Assembly (NCBI GenBank): GCA_947095585.1
Contig: OX352761.1
Location: forward strand, 86,060,419-86,124,418
Length of the DNA stretch: 64,000 bases
Direction: 5' to 3'
Origin: Nephrocerus scutellatus
Taxonomy: Eukaryota; Arthropoda; Insecta; Diptera; Pipunculidae
The notes under the pieces were generated by a model. The model saw only the letters and a program-made list of their open reading frames with translations, did not search any database and was not told where the DNA came from. Below, piece after piece: positions 1 to 10,390 of the stretch. Position numbers and translations under genes: made by a program. The first letter of the stretch is position 1. Each line of letters opens with the position of its first letter.

Positions 1-91
1 CAATCATTATCAATCCACACAATCAGCACTTCAGAGACACCATAAGCCCCAGAATCCTCAGAGCCAGAATTATCAGTCAATCACCAATCAG

Positions 92-383
92 TTGCTATAT
101 TGCTTTCAACAAAAAAATAAAAATTACAACAACAAACACATTCGATAGACCAGAAAATGGTTAGCGTTAAGCAAAAAAAATTTTTTGGTTAAGAAATATT
201 TAACCAAATTTTTATTTATAATTCTCACCACCAGAGTCGACTTTTAAAAATTATATATGGATAAGTTGGCAAACACATGAAACAAAAAATTGACCAATTG
301 ATTTGGTTAGTTTTTGCTGTTGCTTTGATCAGCCGTTAACCACAAAAAATACCTAACTCATTTTGTTGAAAGCAATATAGCAA
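92..383. repeat. Inverted-repeat segment, possible MITE
   Basis: A perfect 23-bp inverted repeat brackets this segment: the left arm at 92-114 (starting ttgctatattgc) is the reverse complement of 361-383. The roughly 245-bp interior is AT-rich, non-coding and contains smaller palindromes such as ggttaagaaatatttaacc near 188. Long matching termini around a short non-coding core fit a MITE or a snap-back fragment. No clear target-site duplication is visible, so the family is unknown. Positions 1-91 and 384-550 hold nothing I can name. Confidence 0.4.
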
Positions 384-720
384 ATATCATAAATCATCAT
401 CAACATCAAATAAGAACAAATAACAACAACAACAGAATCATGACAGCTACGCAGCAAGCAAATTTTAAAAATAGATAAGATTACACAAAACATTTTTTTT
501 ATTAAGCGTATTTTTCTAAATTTAAATAAATTCCAAGTATTAAGCGCCCGGTGGTCAGCCATCATCAGAGCAGGGCGAATAACACAGAATGCTTCAGAAA
601 TGCATGTGGCCACTATCTCTGACTGGTGGAAGTGCGATCAAACCTCCAGGTGGTGGCCGCTGGTAATTTTCCTCCAGTATAGGAAAAGCGAAATGATCGG
701 GCTAGTTCCTTCAAAGTAAG

Positions 721-1308
721 AAAGAAACCCACCGTTATCGACTTTAAAGCAGTAAACGAACGGCTATGCACACTTCGCGTGCGGGACAGATTTAAAAACA
801 TAAGCCTCATAAACATTTACAGACCTACAGAGGATTCCCCAGATGATGAAAAATAAGAATTCTTTGAATTAGTCGAACAAGAACTACATGCCTCAGTATG
901 ACGTAAAAATCATTCTTGGGGATATGTGCCAAAATAGGTAGGGAGCCAGTATTCAGGCAGTACATTGACACCCATAGCTTACACGAGAACACTAATGCCA
1001 ATGGACAACGAGTCAGAGAGATAGCAGCAAGCCATAATTTGGTCGTTGCGAGTACAAGGTTTGCGCGTAAAAATATCCACAAAGCCATCTGGTTATCTCC
1101 TGATGGAGCCACTCGCAACCAGATAGACCACGTGTTGATAGACCGCCGCCACAACCCGAACCTGATGACGGTACGAGCGTACCGAGGTGCCAACTTCGAC
1201 TCGGACAACTATCTTGTTGGTGTAGTGCTCCGGATCGCGAATCAGATTGAGTCAACACGGCTGCCCTTCACAACGAAGAGACCAGAAACAACTACGGTCA
1301 AGCGATAG
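721..1308 (+). pseudogene. LINE endonuclease fragment (copy A)
   Basis: Remnant of the apurinic-like (EEP) endonuclease that nicks target DNA during LINE insertion. The reading runs from the motif KKPTVID-like at 721, through LINIYRPTEDSP, to the signature TRNQIDHVLIDRR near 1113-1145 and YRGANFDSDNYLVG near 1170-1215. The family normally has DSDHYLV there, so the catalytic histidine position has become asparagine. Stop codons at about 855 and 899 and a frame change near 915 break the gene. The first part of the domain is missing. The open stretch from 916 to 1308 is the longest piece. Confidence 0.75.
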
Positions 1309-1317
1309 GACTTACTC

Positions 1318-2345
1318 ACACTGCAGTGTGGCTTCATCCCAGGTAAATCAACAATTGCTCATATTTACATCCTTAGGCAGGTGAGTTTCACAGCTCACTA
1401 CACCATCTTTTTATATACTTTAAAACCGCCTATGATAGCGTAGCCAGAGTAGAACTTTATACAGCATTGATAGAATTCGGCATCCCAAATAAACTGACAA
1501 GACTATGTAGGTTGACCATGACCAATGTTATAAGCCAAGTAAAGATATTCGTATCGCTATCAAGCCCATTCAACATCTATAACGGGCTCCGACAAGGGGA
1601 TGGACTGGCCTGCGTCCTCTTCAACCTGGCGTTGTAGAAAGTGATCCGAAACTCTGACGTAACGGCGAGAGGAACAATCGTGTATAAGTCCATTCAGATA
1701 CTGGCTTACGCAGACGATATTGACATCGTTGGTAAAAACCAAAGAGATGTACAGGAAGCTTTCATCCATATCGAGCAGGTGGCACGAAATCCGGGTCTGC
1801 ACATCAATGAAAGCAAAATAAAGTACCTGGTGGCCACGTCTGGGAGTAGAAGATCCAACATTGGTCCCTCAATTCAAATAGTGGAGCGCGAATTTAAAGT
1901 GGTGCAATGCCTTAACTATCTCGGGTCTACTGTAGCAGCCGATAACAGCATGGAACCAGAAATACGCGCACGGTTTCTTAAAGCCCAAAACGCCCACTAT
2001 AGTCTTTTAAGACTCTTCAAATCCAGGAACTAACCATAACATCCAAGCTGCTGGTATATAAGACAATGGTCATACCAGTACTTACATATGTATCCGAGAC
2101 TTGGATGCTTAGCCAAAAACATTCTGACCTCTTAGCCGCGTTCGAGAGAAAAGTCTTACGGATGATTGTTGGCCCCGTATGTTAGCATGGATTCCGGAGA
2201 CTATAATGATGAGATCTACGAGCGTTACCGCGATGTCGACATCGTGAAGAGAATTAAGCTCGATAGGCTCCGGTGGGCAGGACACCTAGCTTGAATGAGC
2301 GAAGATGATCCTGCTCGGAAGATGTTGCCTATCGGACGTTCACCA
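1318..2345 (+). pseudogene. LINE reverse transcriptase fragment (copy A)
   Basis: Remnant of the RT and C-terminal domain of the RTE-like LINE. CGFIPGKST near 1328 is the RT finger motif. GLRQGDGLACVLFNLAL near 1586-1635 is motif B, followed at once by a stop. ILAYADDIDIVG near 1696-1731 is the catalytic YADD box and is intact. YLGSTVAADNSMEPEIRAR near 1918 and SETWMLSQKHSDLLAAFERK near 2094 belong to the C-terminal region. The longest open piece is 1641-2033. Multiple stops and frame changes show it cannot encode a working enzyme. Confidence 0.78.
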
Positions 2346-2367
2346 CACCCTAAACCAATAAAAAACA

Positions 2368-2990
2368 CTGAATCCAACAACGAAGTCGGTTTCTCGAACG
2401 TTTCTTCTCCGTCTAACAAATAAGTCGGTGTTCCTGAAGTTTCCCCTTCTTCTAACAACGAAGTCGGTTTCTCCAAAGTCTCCCTTTGTCTTAGCAACAA
2501 ATTCAGTATCTCTCTTTCATTGGCAACAGTTATTCCTTTAGCATCACAACTCCCCGTAACAATGTCGTTCAATTCTACACATGTTATAAAACCCATATCC
2601 GAGTATAATGGTTCTGCCCGATATTTGGATAGATTTATTAGCTGATCGACCTCTAATCAAGGAAGGCCATCACTGTATCCGACATAGACGAACTTGTCGA
2701 CATAGTCAAATCAAACTAGCTGGTCGGGCAGTTTCTGCAACGGTTTAAAACCGCAACTGAAAACGCTCGTGAAAAGTGCCAGGTGTAAGGAACTGGATGA
2801 GGCTGTCAACATAGCAATGGAAGAAAAAAACACGACACAAAATATTGTGTATTGCAGATATTGTGGGACACTCCATAGACCAATGTAGGAAAAGACAATT
2901 CAACAACAGCGGAACTAATTCTCAACAGACTCGATACCTGGCCCGTCCAACACCCGGAGTCAGCTGAAGCGCATGCAGTAAGGTGTATCA
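2368..2990 (+). pseudogene. Gypsy-type gag remnant with zinc knuckle
   Basis: A broken capsid/nucleocapsid gene of a Gypsy-superfamily LTR retrotransposon. The reading begins with three copies of a 13-residue repeat (unit SNNEVGFSKVS; DNA period 39 bp at about 2382, 2421 and 2460). It passes through ISEYNGSARYLDRFIS near 2600, which resembles the start of the capsid domain. After a frame change it ends in a zinc knuckle-like CRYCG near 2850. Stops at about 2420 and 2640 and at least one frameshift break it. No LTR is attached. The element family beyond Gypsy is not determined. Confidence 0.5.
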
Positions 2991-3479
2991 AATTTCCAAA
3001 TCCAGCTAACTATAGACTAACTCCCCAAATTAAGTTAACTCAAAACCCGACCAAATAAATTTGCTTTATCAAAAGGAAACTTCTCGAAACAAGAAATCGC
3101 ATCCACTGTATCAAATTTCTAAATCTACTAATTCAAGGTGCGTTTCTAATCAAGAAAAAAAACAACCCCTCTGATCGGAGATTCGATTTTGTGGTGAATT
3201 CCCCATTTGGTATGAAAACATAACAGCCATAGCGCACGGTTGGTGCGACGTACACGTACACACAACGACGTACGAAGTACCACTAAAATTATTTTTTTTG
3301 AGTTGAGTTTAGCTGTAAAGCAGTTGAGTGCGAAACCTCTATTCTCTATACTCTCTGCTCTCTGATGCAACGCAACAACAAAACAACCCCAATCGTAAAT
3401 TCGCAGCGCTGCCTACATTGCATCACTCATCAACGCAGACAGAACACAGGCATTAAAGTATATGATCTGAAAAAATGGA
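2991..3479. other. No gene recognised
   Basis: AT-rich sequence between the gag remnant and the first R1 repeat. A short direct repeat (tatcaaatttc near 2985 and 3108) is visible. Short open frames on both strands show no recognisable family signature. Confidence 0.5.
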
Positions 3480-3715
3480 AAATTGGTATGGGAGCCCGCC
3501 GATCCAGCAGCCCGATCTCTCTGAAATTTTTACAAAAAGTGTTTTTCATTGAGGATAATTTTTTTTAAATGTTTGTATGGGTGCCCCCCGACCCCGAGGT
3601 CCGAGGGGCCTCAAAGTATTGTCACCGGAAATATACATGTGTGCACAATTTCAATAAAATCTATGGGAATGGGAAGTGGGTTAAAAATCACAAAAAATCG
3701 AGATTCAGTTCAAAA
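3480..3715 (+). repeat. R1 modular dispersed repeat
   Basis: Contains the R1 signature order: tgggagcccgc, aatttttacaaaaagtg, atgggtgccccccgacc, gtgtgcacaatttcaat and gggaagtgggttaaaaatc. The same modules recur at 20578-20860, 34780-35760 and, inverted, at 43540-43780. Non-coding. The consistent gggaagtgggttaaaaat end suggests a family with one defined boundary. Confidence 0.7.
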
Positions 3716-3734
3716 CCATACTGTAAACCAATAA

Positions 3735-3889
3735 TGTTATGTTCCATCATAATTATATTTAGTATGGCAACACTAATGTAATTACATGTTGTTGTAGGAC
3801 ACTAGTGATAACCTGACTTTAAAAAAAACTTGAAATAGTAACAAGCGCTTTTCAGTTCTAGAATAAAATACAATAATTTAAGTTATAGC
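3735..3889 (+). repeat. 5' LTR of the mag-like element
   Basis: Starts TGTTATGTTCCATC and contains the polyadenylation-like aataaaatacaat near 3862. It matches 13345-13500 along its length with scattered substitutions. The exact 3' edge is uncertain by a few bases. Confidence 0.85.
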
Positions 3890-3891
3890 TA

Positions 3892-3904
3892 TTGGCGACG
3901 AGTG
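3892..3904 (+). other. Primer-binding site, tRNA-Ser type
   Basis: The bases tggcgacgag lie two bases after the 5' LTR. They are complementary to the CTCGTCGCCA 3' end of insect serine tRNA (GCU), the primer known for mag-like elements. This sets the + orientation. Confidence 0.65.
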
Positions 3905-4098
3905 AAAACTATTAAAAAAAATTCAATAATAATTGAAATATATATTAATAAAAGATAATACAACAAGGAACAATTCAAACAATAGAATAGAAGTTTTCAA
4001 TAAAAGTCAACGCGATTTGCTGCAACAAGTAAATGCAAATACTACGGTAAAACAAATACAAACAAATACAACCACAACCGCAACAGCCGCCATTACAA

Positions 4099-4800
4099 GT
4101 GATGCTACAACAATTTGAAAATTTTGATGCAAATAAGGACAATTTTAAACTATATCGACAAAGGTTTAAAAATTACCTTACAATGAAGGGTGTTTACGCA
4201 AACAAAATACTATGCCATCAAATGCTTGTGATCTCCATTGGAGCTACATTTGTGCCCCAAGAAAAACATGTTGGTAATCCAGCATCGTTTTCTTTCAATA
4301 TATCAAGGCAAAGAACAATCAGTGGCTAATTATGTTGCATTACTCCGGTGGGATATAACTGAATGTTCATTTGTGTCAACATGTGAATGCAAGGCTGACA
4401 TTTCAAATATTTTTCTTCGAACGCAGTTCATTCGAGGCATTAAAGATAACACGATACGGGAACATCTCCTACAATCTGAAGAGTCAGATTTTGAAAAAAT
4501 CGTGCAAAAAGCGTTATCTTTGGAAGCGTCTAAAATTGACAGCCGCAAACTCAATTCAAAACAACCTAGTAGCATAAATGATGTCAACAGAATACACTCC
4601 AGGCCTACAGATTCAAATCGTCGTAGGGCTCGATCATGAAATCGTTTATCATCAAGACCATCAATGCGTTCAAAATCCAGATTAAATTACAACCATTTGG
4701 GTATAGAAAATGTTTGTGGTACTATGTGGAAGAGAAAACCATAAGACAACAGAATGCCGCACTAACAGACGTAACCTGAAATGCAATTCATGTGGTAAGA
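4099..4800 (+). pseudogene. mag-like gag
   Basis: Structural gene of the LTR element. The reading starts near 4099 with LQQFENFDANKDNFKLYRQR, the family's capsid start. A frame change near 4238-4330 leads into a second open stretch at 4238-4639 carrying the rest of the capsid (FIRGIKDNTIREHLLQ). Degenerate zinc knuckles follow between 4700 and 4800 (pieces TTECR and CNSCGKK) in mixed frames. Capsid plus knuckles is the usual order. At least two frameshifts and a stop at 4637 make it non-functional. Confidence 0.75.
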
Positions 4801-5375
4801 AAGTCATCAAACAATTCAAATTATAAAAATGATGATGATGACGATGCGATTCACCAGGTCTATGGAATAAATTATATCGTCGATATTCAAAACAATCAGC
4901 ATTACACTGACAAAGATGATGTTGGTAGATATTTTATAACAGAGCAAATAAACGGACGGCCTCAAAAAGTTGAAGTAGACTCCGGCGTAGGATTTACGTT
5001 GGTTCCATGAAATCAATTCGAACAGCTCAACATTACAACGAAACTACAACCATCTTCAATAGCATTTCGATCCTTCACAAAAACATTGTGATTCCTGATG
5101 GTAAAGTAAATGTTGAGGTAAAATACAAAGATCGTTGGTCGATAGAAGAAATGTACGTAGTACCCAATGAGTATGACGCTCTTTTGGGACGCATTTGGAT
5201 TCGACACTTAAACGTCAACCTCCAGCAAGTGGGCAATCTAGGCGTTAACAAAAAAAATGCGCAAATTGATAAGTTAAACTGCAAATATTATCGATCACTT
5301 TCAACAAATTTTCATTCAAAAAGTGGGTTGTGTGCCAAATTTCCAAGAAACGCTTCAACTTCGAAAAGATGCTAA
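4792..5375 (+). pseudogene. mag-like pol: protease and linker
   Basis: The reading at 4792-5010 holds the aspartic protease active-site motif VEVDSGVGFTLVP at its end. The family usually has VDSGAG, so the second active-site residue context is altered. The frame then shifts. The linker to RT (KVNVEVKYKDRWSIEEMYVV, ALLGRIWIRHL) lies at 5007-5230 with a new in-frame start. Protease followed by linker and then RT is normal Gypsy order. Confidence 0.7.
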
Positions 5376-5856
5376 GCCAGTTTTCTACAAGGAACGTGAA
5401 GTTCCATATGCACTTCCAGATTGTGTCGACAAATAGCTTAACGATTTGAAAGCGTCCGGAATTATTTCCAAAGTTGAAAGGAGTGACTGGGGATCTCCAT
5501 TAGTAATTATTCCCAAAGGTAACGCTGGTGTTTGACTCTGCGTCGATTACAAAGTTGGGATAAATCCACAACTCGTATCTGGAAATTACCCAATCCGTCG
5601 TATTGATGAATTTTTAAACAACCTCAAAGGGTCAAGATTTTTCTGCCGTCTTGATTTATATAAAGCATATCTGCATCTTCGAGTATGTCAAGAATCGTGT
5701 AATATTCAAACTATCTCAACTCATAGAGGGACATACAAAGTAAATCGACTTTCATTTGGAATAAAAACGGCGCCATCAGAATTCAATCGTATCATTGAAC
5801 AAACACTCTCCGGTTTGAAGAACACCATGTCATACTTCGACGTTATCATCGTACAT
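5376..5856 (+). pseudogene. mag-like reverse transcriptase, N-terminal part
   Basis: RT fingers and palm of the LTR element. Motifs in order are KASGIISKVERSDWGSPLV near 5450, CVDYK near 5540, YPIRRIDEFLNNL near 5590, FCRLDLYKAYLHL near 5641 (motif A), LSFGIKTAPSEFNRI near 5750 (motif B) and SYFDVIIVH at 5830-5856. In active enzymes the last box is YxDD. Here the second aspartate is valine, so the enzyme was dead or died before or after interruption. Stops lie near 5436 and 5533. The gene is cut immediately after the box. Confidence 0.8.
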
Positions 5857-5934
5857 TCTTTTTATAATTCGCGCACGCTTCAAGGGGTTCGCACCCTTAT
5901 AATGCTCGGCTATATGCTTGGCACAGCGTGGGCG

Positions 5935-6222
5935 TTAAGGAAGAGGAGGAGAAAAGAGGAGATGTCTATGAGCTTGTGTTTTGATTGCCTGTGGATCATA
6001 GTGATGTGGGAAGACAGAGCTTGGCAGAGCATTCCACATACGTTTTGTACGGCTGAAGAACGAATCCCTGAATTTAACAGTACGTCCGAAGATGGGCTTG
6101 AGGGTAAACTGATGAGCATTTAGAGCGCCACGAGTATTGCGGTTGAATTCATGGAGAGGTGGCATGCAGCTGGCTATTTCTCTTGAGCACCGCTGGTAGA
6201 AGAAGCGATAAAACAGCGACAA
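5935..6222 (-). pseudogene. Family J LINE, C-terminal RT-domain tail
   Basis: Minus-strand frame ending the LINE protein: MSLFYRFFYQRCSREIASC, then PIFGRTVKFRDSFFSRTKRM, WNALPSSVFPHHYDPQAIKT and a stop. It is the conserved tail after the RT domain in insect Jockey-like LINEs. The intact copy at 60040-61326 carries the same motifs at its end. It is cut off upstream by the frame and deletion breaks in this copy. Confidence 0.78.
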
Positions 6223-6382
6223 GCAAGAAACGTTCCTGCGTGGTCAAGCGAATCTATTGATTTCGCTATATTTTCGTTACCGCGCGGTTTTGTATTCTAT
6301 CTAGCTGATGCAAAGTAGTCTTAGGCGCACCAGACGCACAGATATGGCAAATATACTCAAGTTTAGGGCGAATAAAAGCCTT

Positions 6383-6848
6383 CTATATGGTAGCCAGATC
6401 AGAGGGAGTGAAATATTTCTTGCACCGGGCTAGAAAACCTAAACATTTCGCAGCATTTTTAGCGACGGTAAATATGTGGTCTGGTCTGTATCCTTTAAAA
6501 GTTCTATCCGTTTTCTTAGGCACTGGAAGAAGACGAAGCTTGTTGTTAACGCACTTACCGTATCTGTATGGGTCGGTACGAAGAAGGAGACGACGGCTCG
6601 CCTTTTTTGGGTATGGGCTGGACAAATGCTGTTTTCCAACTTCTCGGGAAGAGTCCAGAAGAATAGCATAGATGAAAAAGCTTACGCAATGGTAATGCCA
6701 GCTTGCAAGAACACCTCTTCAGAACTAATGGAGAAATACCATCTGGCCCAGCGGATTTGAGATCATTTAAAACTCTAGCAACTGCACGAGTACGAATAAA
6801 TATCTGTCCCAAAGAGTGTTCAATACTCTGAGGTGCAGGAGGCGGCAA
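6383..6848 (-). pseudogene. Family J LINE, RT start fused to post-RT region
   Basis: Reading from high to low coordinates, the RT start (VLNDLKSAGPDGISPLVLKR near 6780, PIPKKGEPSSPSSYRP near 6580) runs directly into segments that normally lie after the RT catalytic core (KCVNNKLR, HIFTVAKNAAKCLGFLARCK). The catalytic boxes (AFD, FADD) are absent. Two frames are involved. An internal deletion of several hundred bases explains the join. Confidence 0.7.
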
Positions 6849-7036
6849 TGCACAATCTGGAAGCGTAGAGCTAGCTGCAAAATGCGCAGCAAACAGATTG
6901 GCTTTGTCTATAGATCTGACAACTGGAATGTCATTATAAATGAGCGTTGGAATCTACGACGAGTCTGTATTTTGGATTCTTTTCACGAAAGACCAGAAAT
7001 TTTTACTACCTTTGGGACATTGTAGTATTTTTTGCC

Positions 7037-7637
7037 TTAATTTTTGGTCGTAGGCGAATTTGACTCGCCGAAGATGGGCATTGCAATCATTTCTTGCTCG
7101 TTTAAATTTTTTTCGGTTTTCCTCGGTAGGGTTTGCTTTGTAAAACCGAAAGCATACCTCTCTAATCCTAGAAGCCTCTCAAGCTCGTCATGCCATCCAT
7201 CTTCCTTGGATTTGATAGATTTATTTCTGAAAGGGATAAACTTTCTCATACCAATAAGAATGATGTTTGTGATTGCATCAGCGGCTGCATCCACATTGCT
7301 ATCACAAAAAAATAGCGACCAGTTAGTTCTCCCAAAGAAGTTGTTAAGGCCGTCCCAATTGGCTTTCTCGTATCATCACTCCGGACATAGATTGCGAGTC
7401 CGCGCCGAGAGAAAAATAATGGCACCAAGCTATACCCAGGCAGATTAAATTCCGATACATCAGAATTATCAAATACCTGAGTTCACTCAGTGCAATAATT
7501 GCTGGCCTGTGGACATGTACATGGTTAAACACAGAAAAAGAATTTGTTCTCAGCAAGACATGGGTGACCCTCTCTTCTCCATCCTGAAGTATTTTTTCGC
7601 GTCGGTGATGACTACGCCGCCATGTTTTTGTTATCAA
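7037..7637 (-). pseudogene. Family J LINE, endonuclease remnant and linker
   Basis: Minus-strand fragments upstream of the RT. HRPAIIALSELRYL near 7510 is the start of the EEP endonuclease with its glutamate region. LAIYVRSDDTRKP near 7390 is the middle strand of the domain. 7037-7294 (IPFRNKSIKSKEDGWHDELE) is the linker usually placed before the RT. Frames change three times, and the second half of the endonuclease is missing. Confidence 0.65.
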
Positions 7638-7842
7638 CGCTTTCGCTTCTTTTCAGGAATCAATATGAGATCACGGAAGTTTCCCGAAGGTCTGTGCACA
7701 CCAAGTCGTATTCTCCGGTAAGTCCTGATTAATGTTAAATTATATTGATAATTCTCATGGGAGTAGTTTCAATTTTTGCCTGAATAAAAGAATAAACTGT
7801 GAGACAAAGAGAAGCACCTGTCAATATAATTTCATGTGCGAG

Positions 7843-8062
7843 TTTTTTTTTTATAATTCGCGCACGCTTCAAGGGGTTCACACCCTTATAATACTCGGCT
7901 ATATGCTTGGCACAGCGTGGGCGTTAAGGAAGAGGAAGAAGAGGAGGAAATGAGCTTGTGTTTTGAATGTCTGTGGATCATAGTGATGTGGGAAGACAGA
8001 GCTTGGCAGAGCATTCCACATACGTGTTGTACGGCTGAAAAACGAATCCCTGAATTTAGGGG
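7843..8062 (-). mobile_element. Family J LINE, copy 2, 3' end only
   Basis: Starts on + with a T-run (the poly-A end of the minus-strand LINE) and then repeats the family J terminus (ataattcgcgcacgcttcaa). The protein tail includes FRDSFFSRTTRMWNALPSSV near 7990-8050. It is about 220 bp and severely 5'-truncated, as is common for target-primed LINE insertions. It lies about 2 kb from copy 1 in the same orientation. Confidence 0.8.
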
Positions 8063-8299
8063 AAAAATTCGTTCTCAGCCCACGTATGTTGCTGAGATCC
8101 ACTCTGAAAACACACATAACTACAACAGAACAAACACACAAAACACAACTTACCGCTTCTTTAAACCGAATTGAGAAGAGTATGTCTCAAATAGTATATT
8201 ACAGAACGAGCAAGGAAAGTGGAGTTTATCGTGCGAGGTCGAAGCTTGACGGCAATCGGCAATCTAACGAGCACGATGAGCACTTTTCTGCAAGTCGTG

Positions 8300-8530
8300 T
8301 ACGCTATTTTTCACGCGTCCAAACCCGTTTTTTTTTTTTGCTAAATCGAGAGAGAAGCAGAAATGTGAGAATGTGTGTTCGCTGTGACTGCAGTAAATAA
8401 CAAAGAAATGAATTTTTCACGCGTCCAAACCGGTTTTTCTGCTAAATCGAAAGAGAAGCAGAAATCACAAACGACAAACAAAAGAGAATTCTTGCTCATG
8501 CGCAATGTGTTCGTTGAGATTGGAGTAAAT
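8300..8530 (+). repeat. 103-bp tandem duplication
   Basis: Two units begin at about 8308 and 8411 with tttttcacgcgtccaaacc and continue through gctaaatcgaaagagaagca to gtaaataacaaa. A further partial match (agaagcagaaatgtg) is near 9885, inside the same insertion. Non-coding. Confidence 0.7.
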
Positions 8531-8908
8531 AACAAAAGACGTTTATATCATAACATAACTAGTGTTATTATGGGCTACTTTCGAGGCTAGTTTATAGCGT
8601 ACGAAACAGTCACTTTCGTCTATGGGCGTGTGAAAATGGATTATCAGCATAAATTGTAGCCAGTGTTATGCCTTCACGACAAAATGAGTTAAATCACCAT
8701 AAGAAACAAACACTCACAATCCGTTATTTAATTACAAAAGAGTTAGATCATCACATTGCGTATGCAAGCATACAACAACATAATATTCAAAATTCTTTAG
8801 TTGAGCTGTTGAGGATGGAACGAACGAACACCACACACTGCACTTTGCACTAACAATATTGACACACGCGACCGGGTTTTTTTTGTTTGCTATTGCAATT
8901 ATTGCTGT
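8531..8908. other. No gene recognised
   Basis: AT-rich, non-coding sequence between the 103-bp repeat and the left inverted repeat of the P-like element. Short open frames show no family signature. Confidence 0.45.
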
Positions 8909-9203
8909 ATTTTGTTGTTGTTTTTTATATGTGTCGACGCGCAGCACACAGCCACAGTCACCTATATTTATCAAGACTCAGCAATGTTTGATTTACTAAT
9001 AACTCCATGTATACGCTCTATTGAATTTCGATGGAAAATGAAACAACGTAGTTTAATGTTTATAATTTCAATGGTTTTTATTTTCTCGAGTTTGTCATAT
9101 CAAAAGTAATGTGATATTTAATAATTAATAATTATACATAATAATAATATATAATATTATTAATTATCATAATAATAATATATTACAATCATATTCATAA
9201 AAT

Positions 9204-9725
9204 CTATAAAAAATTAATTAACTTTCGTTTATTAAAATTCTCTGCTGCATAATTATCGTTGACGTGCTTACAATAATTCGAAATAATTATATTGGCCATC
9301 GGAGAAAGCAACATTTTAAAAATATTAAGGGTCGTTTCACCGCATGAACAAATTTTGTTGGTATCGATACAAAAAATTTCTTGTTTTACACTATGAATTG
9401 TTAATTTATGCAAAATCATACTTTGGTGACTTTCAGAAAAATACTTCGCTTTTACGTCATCATGCCGAATAATTTCCTGGAATATGGCACATGTATGAAA
9501 AAATAATTTATGTACTACTTCTGTTGATTGAACTAAACCACCCATTTGCAAATAATCGAAATAGATATCGCCAGCTTTAGGTCCAATTTCTTTTATAAAA
9601 ATTGTTTGGCACTCAGAGCACTGAACTTTTTTAAGAAGGGAATGGGCAGCGAAGCCACACACATAATTATTCGAAACTTCATCAAGCTCAACGTTCGCCA
9701 CATATTCAGTTTCAAATATTTTCAT
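9204..9725 (-). pseudogene. P-like transposase, C-terminal fragment
   Basis: 173-residue open frame. It contains YVCGFAAHSLLKKVQCSECQ, which matches the pattern YxxGyxAxKl..C..C near the C-terminus of P-element/THAP9-type transposases, and then GGLVQSTEVVHKL. That pairing of a CxxC followed by GGL-Ps is typical of the group. The catalytic RNase H-like core is not visible in this fragment. It probably belongs with 9950-10390 upstream on the same strand. It could be a domesticated THAP relative, but the broken state and repeat context favour a dead transposon. Confidence 0.5.
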
Positions 9726-9949
9726 ATAGGTTGATATACTCGTAGATGTATCATCTGAAATATTTTCGTGTTCGAGAATTTTTAAACATGTTTAATGGGA
9801 TTGCTCTAAAAAACTTTCTTATACGTAATTGATTTTTCGATTCAGTTATATTAAAATTTCACTATTGGGAGAGACGTTTAAAGAAGCAGAAATGTGTCGA
9901 ATGTGTTCAGGATGCGGTAAGTTTAAATACTGTAGATAATACGATTATG

Positions 9950-10390
9950 TTATATGCAGCGCTTGATTGTGAATGGAAGGTGGGCAACAATAATTGAATT
10001 CTTTAAATAACGCGGTATTTTATTTTTAGGTTGCAATAATTTAATTTGGTCAGTTAAAAAAATAAGTTCACTGGCGAATAAAAAGTCATCAGGAATTTCC
10101 GCGGAAGCTGTATTAAAATTCATCAAAGCACTTTCCAAAATATCAAGAATATAAAAAACTAAGGAATAATCGTGAATAAAAGTGTAGTATTCTTTTAAAA
10201 CTTCATTTTTGATTTTAAACATATAATTGATTTTAACATCTTCAAAACTTTTTATAACGTCGGCCTGCAACACAGCTTCATTTTGTCTCTCAATTCGACA
10301 ACTAATTTCCTCGCGTCTCTTAGCCGGAGTTTTTCTTTTCGATTGTACTATGGGATGTGGTTTTCCCGGAAATACTGATGGAACGACCAT
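9950..10390 (-). pseudogene. P/THAP-like transposase, region after THAP domain
   Basis: 146-residue open frame on the minus strand. It starts MVVPSVFPGKPHP followed by a basic QSKRKTPAKRREE run. A (A/V)VPSVF motif marks the end of a THAP zinc-binding domain in this family, so the piece seems to begin at the THAP end. The rest (IKSFEDVKINYMFKIKN, FLTDQIKLLQPKN) is AT-rich and unplaced. Upstream, only a few codons of a THAP-like end remain before Helitron minisatellite sequence takes over. Confidence 0.45.

Larger units (their letters stand above)
551..2345 (+). mobile_element. RTE-like LINE, copy A, internally deleted
   Basis: This non-LTR retrotransposon belongs to the insect family often mis-annotated as craniofacial development protein 2-like. 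The 5' end (ggtcagccatcatcagag) matches the outer end of copy B near 16385, so the 5' terminus is probably near complete. Two internal deletions are evident by comparison with copies B and C. One removes the start of the endonuclease (near 718). The other joins the endonuclease end directly to the RT fingers (near 1315). The 3' part ends in the conserved tail motif IKLDRLRWAGH near 2262. Several in-frame stops make it inactive. Confidence 0.8.
5857..7730 (-). mobile_element. Jockey-like LINE (family J), copy 1, deleted
   Basis: Antisense non-LTR element whose 3' end abuts the interrupted mag-like RT. Its 3' terminus (+ strand ttttataattcgcgcacgct) is shared with copies at 7843 and 59950. The order on the minus strand is endonuclease start near 7500 (RPAIIALSELRYL), linker, RT start near 6850 and C-terminal region 6640-5930. 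The central RT is missing because SSYRPI near 6560 is followed by the downstream HIFTVAKNAAKCLGF segment. The left boundary carries ACAT, repeated at 11262-11265. Confidence 0.8.

Noticed and set aside
1560..1802. Minus-strand frames across the RTE copy A RT (also 825-1208)
   Set aside because: They are antisense to recognisable LINE coding sequence and have no similarity of their own.
2225..2596. Minus-strand 123-codon frame with EKPTSLL repeats
   Set aside because: The + strand of the same DNA reads as LINE tail and then Gypsy gag with the 13-residue repeat. The minus frame is its shadow.
9120..9190. Regulatory or origin-like AT tract
   Set aside because: A simple TA/ATA-rich tract beside the P-like remnant. 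Composition alone is no evidence.
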